Positions 1 to 8,822 of a stretch of DNA of 64,000 nt are shown piece by piece. Made by a program: the position numbers and the translations under genes. Position 1 is the first letter of the stretch. The number at the start of each line of letters is the position of its first letter. Origin of the DNA: Anaerolineales bacterium (GTDB lineage Bacteria > Chloroflexota > Anaerolineae > Anaerolineales > UBA4823); contig JAFGJM010000002.1 of the NCBI GenBank assembly GCA_016929095.1, forward strand, positions 1 through 64,000, in the 5' to 3' direction. Below the pieces are notes generated by a model. It made no database searches, was not told the origin of the DNA, and saw only the letters and a list, made by a program, of their open reading frames with translations.

Positions 1-1
1 A

Positions 2-361
2 GTTCCCGAAGAAGAGCTGCCATTCGAAGAAGCCCCTGTTTCAGAGATAGCCGAAGAAGAGATCATCGAGGCTGAAGTGGTTGTTTCGGAAGTCCCCGAA
101 GAAGAGCTGCCATTCGAAGAAGCCCCTGTTTCAGAGATAGCCGAAGAAGAGATCATCGAGGCTGAAGCGATTGTTTCAGAAGTCCCCGAAGAAGAGCTGC
201 CCATCGAAGAAGCCCCTGTTTCAGAGGTAGCCGAAGAAGAGGTCATCGAAGCCGAAGCGGTCGTTTTAGAAGTTCCCGAAGAAGAGCTGCCCATCGAAGA
301 AGCCCCTGTTTCAGAAATACCGGAGGGTGAAATTTCTGAAAAAGAAGCACCCACCGTTGAA
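2..361 (+). repeat. Four tandem 90-bp coding repeats
   Basis: Units run 2-91, 92-181, 182-271 and 272-361. The first three are nearly identical at the DNA level, and the fourth diverges in its second half. Each encodes 30 residues beginning VPEEELP. The 90-bp period keeps the frame, so copy number can change without breaking the protein. More units probably lie upstream of the window edge. Confidence 0.9.
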
Positions 362-943
362 ATACCAGTCGAACAAAAGCTCCCCCTAAAAGCTCCAGTT
401 ACACGCCTACTTGTAGAAGAAATGCCTATGGCTGAACCCGAAGAAAAAACCGAATTAGTCGTAATAGATTTAAACCATGCCTCTCTGGTGGAATTAGAGA
501 GAATACCAGGTGTTGGATTTATAAAAGCACAGAATATTATTAATTATCGCAATGAACATGGGTCATTTGAATCTGTAGACGATTTAGTTAAAGTCTCCGG
601 TTTTGATGTAACCCTTATAGATTCAATAAAATCTAAATTAAATGTCCTTGCTCAAGCTGAAGAGCCAGCTGAAATTTCTCCAGAAGAAGAAATTTCTACA
701 CCTTTATTGAAAGCACGCAACGACCTTCAACTAGGGAAAATCCCCGAGGCGATAGATCAATACCAGGAGTTGATCAACACAAAAACAAATTTGGATGAAA
801 TAGCATTTGATTTGCAAGTGGCTATTGACCAATATCCAACAGATACACTCCTATGGCAAACTTTGGGAGATACATGTGTACGGTTAGGCAAACTTCAGGA
901 TGCATTAAATGCTTATACTCAAGCAGAAAAATTATTAAGGTAA
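2..943 (+). CDS. Acidic-repeat protein with ComEA-type helix-hairpin-helix and C-terminal TPR (5' end outside window)
   Basis: The reading frame is open from base 2, so the gene begins upstream of the window; a GTG at 77 only looks like a start. The visible part has three sections. Codons 1-120 are 30-residue acidic repeats rich in Glu, Pro, Val and Ala. Next comes a helix-hairpin-helix stretch around 450-650, with the hairpin LERIPGVGFIKAQNIINYR, resembling the ComEA/PulK type that binds DNA without sequence specificity. The last ~70 residues look like one or two tetratricopeptide units (QTLGDTCVRLGKLQDALNAY). The combination suggests a scaffold or DNA-uptake-related protein, but the function is not known. 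The repeat section may be a flexible spacer. It stops just before ndk and has no terminator of its own. Confidence 0.7.
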   Translation, partial: VPEEELPFEEAPVSEIAEEEIIEAEVVVSEVPEEELPFEEAPVSEIAEEEIIEAEAIVSEVPEEELPIEEAPVSEVAEEEVIEAEAVVLEVPEEELPIEEAPVSEIPEGEISEKEAPTVEIPVEQKLPLKAPVTRLLVEEMPMAEPEEKTELVVIDLNHASLVELERIPGVGFIKAQNIINYRNEHGSFESVDDLVKVSGFDVTLIDSIKSKLNVLAQAEEPAEISPEEEISTPLLKARNDLQLGKIPEAIDQYQELINTKTNLDEIAFDLQVAIDQYPTDTLLWQTLGDTCVRLGKLQDALNAYTQAEKLLR

Positions 944-1000
944 CTATCAATACCTCTAGTTTATTGCAGGTATATATTCAAACTTACTTGGAGGAAAATC

Positions 1001-1450
1001 GTGGAAAAAACATTAGTGCTGGTTAAACCAGATGGCGTTCAAAGAGGGCTTATTGGTGAAGTGATCATGCGCCTTGAACGCCGTGGTTTACGCCTGGTTG
1101 CTGCTAAATTCATGAATGTCAGTCGGGAGTTGGCAGAAACCCATTATAGTATTCATAAAGGTAAACCATTTTACGATGGATTGATAAATTACATCACCTC
1201 CGCTCCGGTGATGGCTATGGTATGGGAAGGGAATAATGCCATCGCTGCCGTACGTCAGACGATGGGGTCGACGAAACCCGTCGAAGCAGCACCCGGGTCT
1301 ATCCGCCATGATTTTGGTTTAGAGGTTGGTAGAAATATTACCCACGCATCAGACTCAGTGGAAAATGGTGTAAAAGAAGTGGAATTATGGTTTCAGGCTC
1401 AAGAAATCGTTTCCTGGCAAAGAGAAATCGATCATTGGATTTTTGAATAA
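1001..1450 (+). CDS. ndk: Nucleoside diphosphate kinase
   Basis: This cytoplasmic enzyme moves the gamma phosphate of ATP to other (d)NDPs through a phospho-histidine. All 149 residues fit the usual bacterial length. Lys9 lies in LVKPDGV, and the catalytic His is H115 in NITHASDSVENG, the family active-site signature. The start is GTG, preceded by TTGGAGG at 988-994, a strong ribosome binding site six bases upstream. A good intrinsic terminator follows directly, so ndk ends a transcription unit that may begin with the upstream acidic-repeat gene. Nothing in the sequence suggests inactivity. Confidence 0.97.
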   Translation: MEKTLVLVKPDGVQRGLIGEVIMRLERRGLRLVAAKFMNVSRELAETHYSIHKGKPFYDGLINYITSAPVMAMVWEGNNAIAAVRQTMGSTKPVEAAPGSIRHDFGLEVGRNITHASDSVENGVKEVELWFQAQEIVSWQREIDHWIFE

Positions 1451-1459
1451 AATCTCCCA

Positions 1460-1490
1460 CCCCCGGTCGATAAGCCGGGGGTTTTTTATT
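1460..1490 (+). terminator. Intrinsic terminator after ndk
   Basis: The stem CCCCCGG (1460-1466) pairs with CCGGGGG (1475-1481) across an eight-base loop and is followed by TTTTTTATT. Confidence 0.9.
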
Positions 1491-1531
1491 TTATTATTTC
1501 TTTTTTATACATAATATATCCAATTTATCTT

Positions 1532-1540
1532 TGATATAAT
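1532..1540 (+). promoter_or_regulatory. Extended -10 promoter of the radical SAM pair
   Basis: TGATATAAT matches the extended -10 form TGnTATAAT, and no good -35 is seen. Expected transcription start is near 1547, giving a leader of about 23 bases before the ATG at 1570. Confidence 0.5.
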
Positions 1541-1569
1541 CTCGTACAATTCGCGACAAAAAAGGATTA

Positions 1570-3510
1570 ATGGTGATTTCCTCAGAATTGGTAAGATCAA
1601 AACTACAATCGATCCTCCCCCATGTTCAGAAACCAGGCCGCTATACCGGTGGCGAACTAAATCAGGTCGTTAAGGATTGGTCAACAATTTCCACCAAACT
1701 CGCTTTGGTTTTTCCTGATATTTACGATATCGGCATGTCCAATTTAGGGTTAACAATCTTATATGATCAAATTAACCAGCGCCAAGATGTGCTGGCGGAA
1801 AGAGCATATGCTCCCTGGCTGGATATGGAACTCATGATGAGGCGGGAGAACCTTCCAATGTATTCACTTGAAACCATGCACCCATTGGCGAGTTTTGATA
1901 TCCTAGGGTTCTCCTTACCTTATGAAACATTATATACAAATGTTTTAAACATATTAGATCTGGCTGCGGTTCCCCTCTACTCATCGCAACGGTCACTCCA
2001 ACACCCTTTGGTAATCGCTGGTGGAAACGCCACTTTCAATCCGGAACCGATGCACGCGTTTATCGATGCTTTTGCGATTGGAGAAGGTGAAGAAATCATC
2101 CATGAAGTGATTGACCAATATCAAAAATGGAAAACCCTTCACGCATCCAGAAGCGAATTACTTTCCATGCTTTCAAAAATTGACGGCATATACATTCCTT
2201 CTTTATATCAACCGATTTATCACAGTGATTATAAGGTTGCAAATATTCAGAAAATTGATGAAGATGCTCCTTTACCAATTGTAAAGCGTATTGTCGGAAA
2301 ACTTCCTCCTTCACCCACTCGCTTGCTTGTTCCGATGATTGACATTGTTCACAATCGCATCCCAGTAGAGATCATGCGTGGTTGCACACGCGGCTGCCGG
2401 TTCTGCCACGCCGGGATGATCAATCGCCCCATACGCCAGCGTAGCGTGGACGAAATTATCCAAACCATAGAATTAGCCTTGAAAAATACTGGTTACGAGG
2501 AAGTGGGTCTTTTATCCCTATCATCTTCTGACTATGCGCATATTCTTGATTTGATCGATGCAATAAATTCCCGTTTTTCGGAGAATCGCCTGAATGTTTC
2601 TCTCCCATCGTTAAGGATCGACACTTTTTCAGTGGAATTAATGAACAGTCTTAAAACCGTCCGTAGAGGCGGTTTTACATTGGCTCCGGAAGCTGCTTCA
2701 GAAAAAATGCGTAAAATCATTAACAAACCAGTTGAAAATGAACAATTATTGGAAACCGTCAGAGCGATCTTTTCTCGCGGTTGGCCAACAATAAAACTCT
2801 ACTTCATGATCGGGCACCCCTCTGAGACGATAGAAGACGTAAAAGAGATCGTTGAGTTGTGCAAGGCGGTTTTAGCCGTTGGTCAGAGTGTCATTGGAAA
2901 ACGCGCCCAGGTAAATGCGGGTGTAAGTACTTTTATTCCAAAAGCACATACACCTTTCCAGTGGGTTGCTTGCGATACCTTTGAACAAATTACGGCTAAG
3001 CAAGATTTGCTAAAATTGGAATTGCGCGGCAAGGGATTGAAACTCTCCTGGAACGCCCCGGAAGAAACCATGCTGGAAGCCTGGCTTTCACGCGGCGACC
3101 GGCGTATGGCAGATGTTATTTACGAAGCGTGGAAAAACGGCGCTAAATTCGATGCCTGGGGAGAACAATTCCATTACCAAATATGGCAGGATGCATTTAA
3201 AACCGTCGGTATCGATCCATCTTTTTATACTCATCGAGAACGCCCGATTGATGAGGTCTTTCCATGGGATCATATCAGTATTGCCGTCCGTAAGAAATAC
3301 CTGATTCAGGATTACTTACGCAGCCAACAAGGCATTGTTTGGTCTGATTGCCGGGAAAAATGCCATGGCTGTGGTATTCTCCCAACTTTCGCCGATTTAC
3401 GCCGTGATAATCCGGGAGACATTTGGTGTTGCCCCGAGGTTAAAAATCCCAAATACAGCAAAACCACCTGTACACCTGTTCAAACAAACCTTTCAACGTC
3501 TTTATCATGA
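1570..3510 (+). CDS. TIGR03960-type radical SAM protein
   Basis: A 646-residue protein. The N-terminal ~240 residues resemble a B12-binding-like Rossmann region (FPDIYDIGMSNLGL). The radical SAM core follows, with a C-x3-C-x2-C cluster motif at C272, C276 and C279 (RGCTRGCRFCH) to hold the 4Fe-4S cluster that cleaves S-adenosylmethionine. The C-terminus adds further cysteines (CREKCHGCG, CC, C) that could bind a second cluster or zinc. The next gene overlaps the stop codon by four bases and encodes the usual TIGR03936/DUF2344 partner, so the two products probably act together. In other bacteria this pair, sometimes fused, often lies next to RNase G and L21 genes and a role in RNA modification is suspected, but the reaction is unproven. 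Ribosome binding is weak (AAAGG at 1562-1566). Confidence 0.85.
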   Translation: MVISSELVRSKLQSILPHVQKPGRYTGGELNQVVKDWSTISTKLALVFPDIYDIGMSNLGLTILYDQINQRQDVLAERAYAPWLDMELMMRRENLPMYSLETMHPLASFDILGFSLPYETLYTNVLNILDLAAVPLYSSQRSLQHPLVIAGGNATFNPEPMHAFIDAFAIGEGEEIIHEVIDQYQKWKTLHASRSELLSMLSKIDGIYIPSLYQPIYHSDYKVANIQKIDEDAPLPIVKRIVGKLPPSPTRLLVPMIDIVHNRIPVEIMRGCTRGCRFCHAGMINRPIRQRSVDEIIQTIELALKNTGYEEVGLLSLSSSDYAHILDLIDAINSRFSENRLNVSLPSLRIDTFSVELMNSLKTVRRGGFTLAPEAASEKMRKIINKPVENEQLLETVRAIFSRGWPTIKLYFMIGHPSETIEDVKEIVELCKAVLAVGQSVIGKRAQVNAGVSTFIPKAHTPFQWVACDTFEQITAKQDLLKLELRGKGLKLSWNAPEETMLEAWLSRGDRRMADVIYEAWKNGAKFDAWGEQFHYQIWQDAFKTVGIDPSFYTHRERPIDEVFPWDHISIAVRKKYLIQDYLRSQQGIVWSDCREKCHGCGILPTFADLRRDNPGDIWCCPEVKNPKYSKTTCTPVQTNLSTSLS

Positions 3511-4148
3511 GAATCAGGATAATTTTTTCAAAAACAGAGATCATTAGATTTACCAGCCATCTCGACTTATATCGCGCCTGGGAAAGAACATTACGCCGGG
3601 CTGAACTACCCCTGGCTTTCTCGCAAGGTTTTAAACCACATGCCCATATCAATTTAGCCTGCGCTTTGCCATTAGGGTTTACCAGCGAAAATGACCTGGT
3701 GGATATCTGGCTCGCCAGGGATATGACGCTGGATGAAATATATCAACGTCTAACGCAAGCTGTTCCCCCGGGCATTGTCATACATTCTGTAGAAGAAATT
3801 CCATACCAGGCGCCTTCTTTGCAAAAACAACTTACAGCTTCAGAATATTTGGTGACATTACTTCTGCATGAAGATGAGTTAGCTGAAAAACTCGAGAGGC
3901 TGCAAAAACAAAAAGTCATAATGCGCCAACGTAAAAATAAGGAATACGATCTTCGCCCCCTTATCCTTGAGATTAGTCTACTCCCTGAAGATACATCAGG
4001 AAGGCAGCAAATCAAAATGACTCTTAAAGCCAGGGAAAGCGCCACCGGTAGACCCGAAGAAGTCCTTCTTTCGCTGGGTATAGAACCCACAACGGCGCTG
4101 TTTCACCGCCGCCATCTGATATTAATGGATACTTCAAATAATTCATAA
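3507..4148 (+). CDS. TIGR03936/DUF2344 radical SAM-associated protein
   Basis: This 213-residue protein opens with MRIRIIFSKTEIIRFTSHLD, typical of the family, followed by ERTLRRAELPLAFSQGF and PHAHINLACALPLG, also conserved. Its ATG lies inside the stop of the upstream radical SAM gene (ATGA), so translation is probably coupled. It is known as the constant companion or C-terminal fusion partner of the TIGR03960 enzyme. Its fold resembles RNA-binding THUMP/PUA-like proteins only loosely, so any RNA role is inference. It ends about 30 bases before tRNA-Arg, which may be read on the same transcript. Confidence 0.8.
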   Translation: MRIRIIFSKTEIIRFTSHLDLYRAWERTLRRAELPLAFSQGFKPHAHINLACALPLGFTSENDLVDIWLARDMTLDEIYQRLTQAVPPGIVIHSVEEIPYQAPSLQKQLTASEYLVTLLLHEDELAEKLERLQKQKVIMRQRKNKEYDLRPLILEISLLPEDTSGRQQIKMTLKARESATGRPEEVLLSLGIEPTTALFHRRHLILMDTSNNS

Positions 4149-4178
4149 TTATCGTGGTAAAATTTCTTTCTGCAAACA

Positions 4179-4250
4179 GCCCCCATAGCTCAGTGGATAG
4201 AGCGTTGCCCTCCGGAGGCAAAAACCCGCGTTCGAGTCGCGGTGGGGGTA
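4179..4250 (+). tRNA. tRNA-Arg (anticodon CCG)
   Basis: The cloverleaf is complete. The acceptor arm is GCCCCCA against TGGGGGT, with a G1-U72 wobble. The D arm is GCTC/GAGC. The anticodon stem TTGCC/GGCAA encloses the loop CTCCGGA, giving anticodon CCG, which reads CGG. The T arm is CCGCG-TTCGAGT-CGCGG and the discriminator is A. CCA is not encoded. Confidence 0.95.
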
Positions 4251-4278
4251 CTTATTTTTTATAAGGTTTTCCAGTCAT

Positions 4279-4306
4279 ACCTCAAGATTTTCTTGGGGTA
4301 TTTTTT
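4279..4306 (+). terminator. Intrinsic terminator after tRNA-Arg
   Basis: ACCTCAAG (4279-4286) pairs with CTTGGGGT (4292-4299), including one G-T pair, across a five-base loop. ATTTTTT follows. Confidence 0.8.
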
Positions 4307-4335
4307 ATTATGATTGGCGGTTAGAATAAAATATA

Positions 4336-6636
4336 ATGAGTTTTCGGCTAAGCGTGTTTATCATATGGATGTCGTTGTTATTATCCGGCTGTCAAACAGG
4401 GAATCAGGTTGTGTTCGACCCGCCCTGGCAGTACTCTAACATACGCGCCCTCGATGCAGCCGATTCGCCCCTACCCGGAGCAGACATCCTGGCAGTATAT
4501 CTTCGACAAACACCTTCCAATGAAATGACACATGATATTCAAATACGCCTGGATTTTTTGGATTTGTCTTACCTGCCAGAATGTGATATATACCTGGCAT
4601 TGGATACCCAAACCGGAGGCGCAAATCAAATCTCAGCCTCGATCCCTACAGAAGTCGAATGGGATATTTTATTAGTAATTTCCTCCACCCTGCAAATCAA
4701 TACCTATAATGAAAAGTATTCTCCGGTCATAGCTAACGGTGTCAGTGTTATTCGCGACCCCTTGCAAGATACAATGATAATCAATATTTCCGGTAATACT
4801 TTTCAACATTCCTTCCACCAATTGAAATACCAGGTTATTACCACCCTACCTCACCAGGCTGCAATTACCGATGTAACTGAAAGCATATCATCAACAGATT
4901 TTCCTCCAAAGCAAGCCGAAGCTGTCATGATCTTTTGGAATACATTCCCGGCATATACTCCCGCTCAGGCTTTGCGTCGTTGGGATGGCGCCCATACCGG
5001 ACCGAAAGGAAACCGGCATGGGTTGTTCAATTTATTGAGTGCAGCCAAGCAATATTCTGTTCCTCTTTTCTTGTTAGATATTAAATCCCCTATGACGCTT
5101 TCGGCGTTAGATTACGTCAGTGGAACAGCATTGATTAGAGAATTGGTGGAAAAAAATTTACTCATTCTAGCCGATCCACAACCGGTTCTATCCTATTCAA
5201 ATCCAATAATACTGCCTGATGATATTCTGACTCAGGAGATATCTTTCATCAAGAGTGTCGAGAGGCAATATCAATTGCCGTCTTCACATGCAATTTTTTC
5301 AATTTCTGCCCCGTTTAATAACCCAAATGGGATTAATCAATATTCGACAGTATTTCAAATTGAGTATCCCAAATCCACATCCACATCCCCATTTCCCGAA
5401 TTCACGCTTTCAACTTGCGCCGGGCAAACGGTTATACCCGTAACGATTTTCCCTTCTCCGCACCCATTCTACGACCAAACCGGACCAGAAGGTCCCAGCC
5501 TTTCATTGCGCCGCGCCTTAATCCACAATGCCATCCAAAACACATTGAAAACCTCGTCAAATCCCATCTTCATGATCCTGGGAGGGGAATTACCAAATTC
5601 GTCCTGGGGCATCCCCGACGAAGCCCAGGCGACCATGAATTACTTCAACCATCATCCCTGGATACACCTGGCTGGGCAAAACGATTTACTTTCATCTTTT
5701 AAAGACAATTCTAGCGATTGCCGACCGCAGGAAAAATCGGATGATTTCATCTTCAATCCTCAAACCATTGAAGCGATTAAATCTTCACCCCAAAATACTG
5801 CCCTGGAACAAGCTATTCAGACAATGACTTTGTTGACCACCCCTATCTTTCCCGACTCGGCTTTGCTGTATGAATTACGACAAAATTATGTCGATCACGT
5901 TGACCTTCTATTAGAAGTCGCTCGTTGGATTGAAAATCATGATGAAAAATCCGATTGTAATACCGATATTGATAATGATGGGCAATTAGATTGTGTATTG
6001 TCTTCCGACCGTTTCTTTTTGGTTATCGACAAAAAGAATGGGGGGTTACGGTATGCGTATTTCATAAGCAACGGCAACTTACATCAAATAATAGCTCCAT
6101 CTTCATTATTAGCTACCGGGTTAAGCAGCCCGGATACATGGCATGGATCGGGTTTAGAAGTATCCGATCCATCCGTAATCCCTGGTGCCTTTTGGGGTAA
6201 GGATGAAAACTATCACATAATGACATCCTCAAATGCCATCAAGTTAAATGCCTCTACTGGTCAAAAAACCTATTCTTTATCTTCAGGGGGAATTAGCATA
6301 TATATAACCGAACCACCAATCAATGCATATCAAATTCCATTTCTTTTTGATCCCTGGATACGCTTTAATCCTGATTGGATGAGCAGCTCCATATTTCAAG
6401 TTGACCGAAGTTGTGACAATTCTTATACCTGGATTTATAATGATGGGTCAATAGCCGCTTTAGAAATCAACCAACCAATCAATATCCATTCGTTTGCCGA
6501 TTCAGTGGAATTTATGGATGAAACCGAACATCCCGATTGGGATTATCCGCCCGGTCATTTTCTCCCAATCCCGTTAATTGTTGTAGATTTAATTGATTTT
6601 TCGTCCCCATTAATCATCAATCTGAGTGTGCGATAA
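4336..6636 (+). CDS. Large secreted lipoprotein of unknown function
   Basis: This 766-residue protein starts with a lipoprotein signal (hydrophobic IIWMSLLLSGCQ, lipobox LSGC, lipidated Cys at residue 19). The body has no domain I can name with confidence. Notable parts are a middle segment with GGELPNSSWGIPDEAQATMN and HHPWI, and a C-terminal part that opens with the calcium-loop-like DIDNDGQLDCV and continues as a beta-rich region (KKNGGLRYAYF). That layout recalls exported glycoside hydrolases with beta-sandwich tails, but no catalytic pair can be assigned. No Shine-Dalgarno is seen. It converges on nadD and the two genes overlap by 27 bases at their 3' ends. Confidence 0.7.
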   Translation: MSFRLSVFIIWMSLLLSGCQTGNQVVFDPPWQYSNIRALDAADSPLPGADILAVYLRQTPSNEMTHDIQIRLDFLDLSYLPECDIYLALDTQTGGANQISASIPTEVEWDILLVISSTLQINTYNEKYSPVIANGVSVIRDPLQDTMIINISGNTFQHSFHQLKYQVITTLPHQAAITDVTESISSTDFPPKQAEAVMIFWNTFPAYTPAQALRRWDGAHTGPKGNRHGLFNLLSAAKQYSVPLFLLDIKSPMTLSALDYVSGTALIRELVEKNLLILADPQPVLSYSNPIILPDDILTQEISFIKSVERQYQLPSSHAIFSISAPFNNPNGINQYSTVFQIEYPKSTSTSPFPEFTLSTCAGQTVIPVTIFPSPHPFYDQTGPEGPSLSLRRALIHNAIQNTLKTSSNPIFMILGGELPNSSWGIPDEAQATMNYFNHHPWIHLAGQNDLLSSFKDNSSDCRPQEKSDDFIFNPQTIEAIKSSPQNTALEQAIQTMTLLTTPIFPDSALLYELRQNYVDHVDLLLEVARWIENHDEKSDCNTDIDNDGQLDCVLSSDRFFLVIDKKNGGLRYAYFISNGNLHQIIAPSSLLATGLSSPDTWHGSGLEVSDPSVIPGAFWGKDENYHIMTSSNAIKLNASTGQKTYSLSSGGISIYITEPPINAYQIPFLFDPWIRFNPDWMSSSIFQVDRSCDNSYTWIYNDGSIAALEINQPINIHSFADSVEFMDETEHPDWDYPPGHFLPIPLIVVDLIDFSSPLIINLSVR

Positions 6637-7236
6637 GCTATTCTTATATAACCCCGCCTCGATAATCAGCTTATAAACCTCGACAGGAATATAATATCGA
6701 AACGCAGATTCTTCCGCTACCCGCTTTCGTATTTCTGAAGATGATATTTCCAATAAAGGCGCATCGACAAAATTTACTTTATGAGAAATACCCGGAATAT
6801 GTGTTTCTAAGTATGACCAATCAATATTAATCCCTGGCCGACGCATCACACCCAGGGTATCGATAGCCTGGACTAATTCACGCGGCTTATGCCATTTGGG
6901 TAAATTGCGCAATGAATCACCACCGATCAAATATACCAGTTCGCAGCTTGGGCTTTCTTGACGGATGATATTCACGGTATCCACAGCATAATGAGGCCCC
7001 GGACGGTCTATATCCACTCGTGAGAATTCAAAAGCCGGGTTCCCTGTCAGCGCGGCTTTCACTAATTTCTCTCGTATCTCTATGGGTGTGATTGGTTGCC
7101 CCTTTTTATGCGGTGGTTTTGATGTAAGTACAAAAAACAATCGATTCAGATTTAACTGACATAATGCCTCAGAGGCTAATATCAGATGCCCAAGATGAGG
7201 AGGGTCGAAAGTACCGCCAAAAACGCCTATTCTCAT
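6610..7236 (-). CDS. nadD: Nicotinate-nucleotide adenylyltransferase
   Basis: Forms deamido-NAD from nicotinate mononucleotide and ATP in NAD synthesis. The N-terminus MRIGVFGGTFDPPHLGH carries the nucleotidyltransferase motif GGTFDPxHxGH, and the C-terminal SSSEIRKRV is the matching family motif that ends the active site. The start at 7236 was chosen because it places the usual MRIGVFGGTFDP at the front; a longer frame would run into obg. It starts two bases after the obg stop, so it is coupled to obg, a common pairing. Length is 208 residues, which is normal. Its 3' end overlaps the convergent lipoprotein gene by 27 bases. Confidence 0.93.
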   Translation of the reverse strand: MRIGVFGGTFDPPHLGHLILASEALCQLNLNRLFFVLTSKPPHKKGQPITPIEIREKLVKAALTGNPAFEFSRVDIDRPGPHYAVDTVNIIRQESPSCELVYLIGGDSLRNLPKWHKPRELVQAIDTLGVMRRPGINIDWSYLETHIPGISHKVNFVDAPLLEISSSEIRKRVAEESAFRYYIPVEVYKLIIEAGLYKNSLSHTQIDD

Positions 7237-7238
7237 AA

Positions 7239-8504
7239 TTAATCCGCCCACTCCAGTTCATATTCGCCAATTATCACTGTATCTCCACTTTGTACGCCAG
7301 CCTCTCTCAACGCATCTTCTATACCCAGTGTTTGTAATATGCGTTGAAACCTGCGTATTGATTGATCGTATTCCCAATATGTCATCGAAGCAGCTCTTTC
7401 GATTGCATCACCGATTACAAGCCATCCTTTAGCGGTATGTTTTATTTGGAAATGGCGAGGGTCAGCCTCCACTTTATAAACAGGTGTTTCTGCCACTTCA
7501 GGGGGGTGTTCTGGTAATTCTTGGAGTACTTTGGCAGCCTGGTATAGAACAGTTTTTACATTCATGCCCGTCACGGCTGAAATTCCCCATATGTGATTTA
7601 CACCTTGTTTTTTAAGAGTATTTGATACTTCTCGATATCGTTTTTCTGCTTCGGGAATATCCATTTTATTGAGTACCACGATCTGAGGCTTATCTGCCAA
7701 TCCCGGGTCGAATAATGCCAATTCCGAATTGATTTGCGCATAATCCAATACTGGATTTTCAGCTAATCCATCCAGCAGATGAATTAATACTCGGGTTCTT
7801 TGTATATGTTTGAGAAAAGCATAGCCTAATCCCACCCCCTTATGAGCCCCTTCAATCAATCCCGGTATGTCTGCCAATACCAGGACGATCTCATCATCCA
7901 ATTCTACAACACCTAAATTCGGTTCCAGAGTAGTGAAAGGATATGGCGCAATTTTTGGCTTTGCATTCGTCACCGATGCTAATAATGTGGATTTGCCGGC
8001 ATTAGGAACACCAATAATTCCAATATCGGCGATCAACTTAAGTTCCAACCGCAAAAACCGTTCCACACCGGGTTCCCCCCGTTCTGCAACACGTGGAACT
8101 TGATTACGAGAATTGGCAAAATGAACATTTCCGCGCCCGCCCCGTCCTCCCGAGGCTGCCACATACCGTTGACCCGGTGTAACCAAATCTCCCAAAACTT
8201 CTCCGGTGTGGTCTTCATATACAATAGTTCCAGGTGGTATTTTTATTATCAAATCTTTACCACTCTTGCCTGTCATTTTTTGTTTTCGACCATTATCCCC
8301 ATTATCGGCAAAATACTTATTTTTTTGCCGGAAAGATGACAAGGTGTTCAATGAGGGTTCTACCTCTAGAATAATATCCCCTCCCTTTCCGCCGTCTCCG
8401 CCATCTGGACCGCCAAAAGGCACATATTTCTCTTTTCGGAAATGAACAACACCATCCCCGCCTTTTCCTGAGCGGATATGGATTTGCGCTTGATCAATAA
8501 ACAT
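7239..8504 (-). CDS. obg: Obg/CgtA GTPase
   Basis: A ribosome-associated GTPase acting in 50S assembly and stress control. The order is a glycine-rich Obg fold (residues 1-160, with GGKGGDIILEV and GGRGGRGN), a G domain with P-loop GVPNAGKST and NKMD for guanine specificity, and a C-terminal OCT domain ending RRFQRILQTLGIEDALREAG. At 421 residues it is typical of Gram-positive and Chloroflexota Obg. It leads the obg-nadD operon. Expression may start from the extended -10 near 8664, leaving a leader of about 150 bases. The ribosome binding site is weak. Confidence 0.96.
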   Translation of the reverse strand: MFIDQAQIHIRSGKGGDGVVHFRKEKYVPFGGPDGGDGGKGGDIILEVEPSLNTLSSFRQKNKYFADNGDNGRKQKMTGKSGKDLIIKIPPGTIVYEDHTGEVLGDLVTPGQRYVAASGGRGGRGNVHFANSRNQVPRVAERGEPGVERFLRLELKLIADIGIIGVPNAGKSTLLASVTNAKPKIAPYPFTTLEPNLGVVELDDEIVLVLADIPGLIEGAHKGVGLGYAFLKHIQRTRVLIHLLDGLAENPVLDYAQINSELALFDPGLADKPQIVVLNKMDIPEAEKRYREVSNTLKKQGVNHIWGISAVTGMNVKTVLYQAAKVLQELPEHPPEVAETPVYKVEADPRHFQIKHTAKGWLVIGDAIERAASMTYWEYDQSIRRFQRILQTLGIEDALREAGVQSGDTVIIGEYELEWAD

Positions 8505-8663
8505 ATCACAATATCCTGATTCCGGTAATTCTATTCAATATTAGATAATTTCACGATTTACGATGGTTGAATGGATAATAATTGGTTGTTTGTCAGGCTT
8601 TATCCAATTTTTGTTTCGTAAAACATGACCCTTAGAAAACAAACATTCTAGGAAGTAGAGAAA

Positions 8664-8672
8664 ATTATACCA
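8664..8672 (-). promoter_or_regulatory. Candidate extended -10 promoter of obg-nadD
   Basis: On the minus strand TGGTATAAT fits TGnTATAAT, with no convincing -35. The region 8505-8822 holds no gene; it contains this site and the rex control region, and nothing else is recognised. Confidence 0.4.
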
Positions 8673-8734
8673 TTCCCACTTTTTTATTTTTTTCAAGGAA
8701 TTTGCCGGAAAAAACAATCCCAATATGCTCAGAT

Positions 8735-8740
8735 TATGAT
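8735..8740 (+). promoter_or_regulatory. Candidate -10 box of rex
   Basis: TATGAT lies just upstream of the Rex operator, so a bound repressor would cover the start point. The -35 is unclear. Confidence 0.4.
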
Positions 8741-8755
8741 AAACTATGCATCCGG

Positions 8756-8773
8756 TTGTGCATTTTTACACAA
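8756..8773 (+). promoter_or_regulatory. Rex operator
   Basis: TTGTGCATTTTTACACAA fits the Rex binding pattern TTGTG-N8-CACAA exactly. It lies 50 bases upstream of the rex start codon, just downstream of a possible -10 box, which fits direct repression of rex by its own product when NADH is low. Confidence 0.85.
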
Positions 8774-8822
8774 TGTGTCCATCCAAAAACACACCAGATT
8801 GTTGCCAGATGGGAGGCCGAAC

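Noticed and set aside
2-361. Repeats as a possible CRISPR array
   Set aside because: The units are contiguous, 90 bp, without spacers and keep an open frame.
4332-4337. TATAAT directly at the lipoprotein start
   Set aside because: It overlaps the start codon ATG at 4336, so a transcript from it would begin downstream of the start. Either chance or the start is later, but no later Met keeps the signal peptide.
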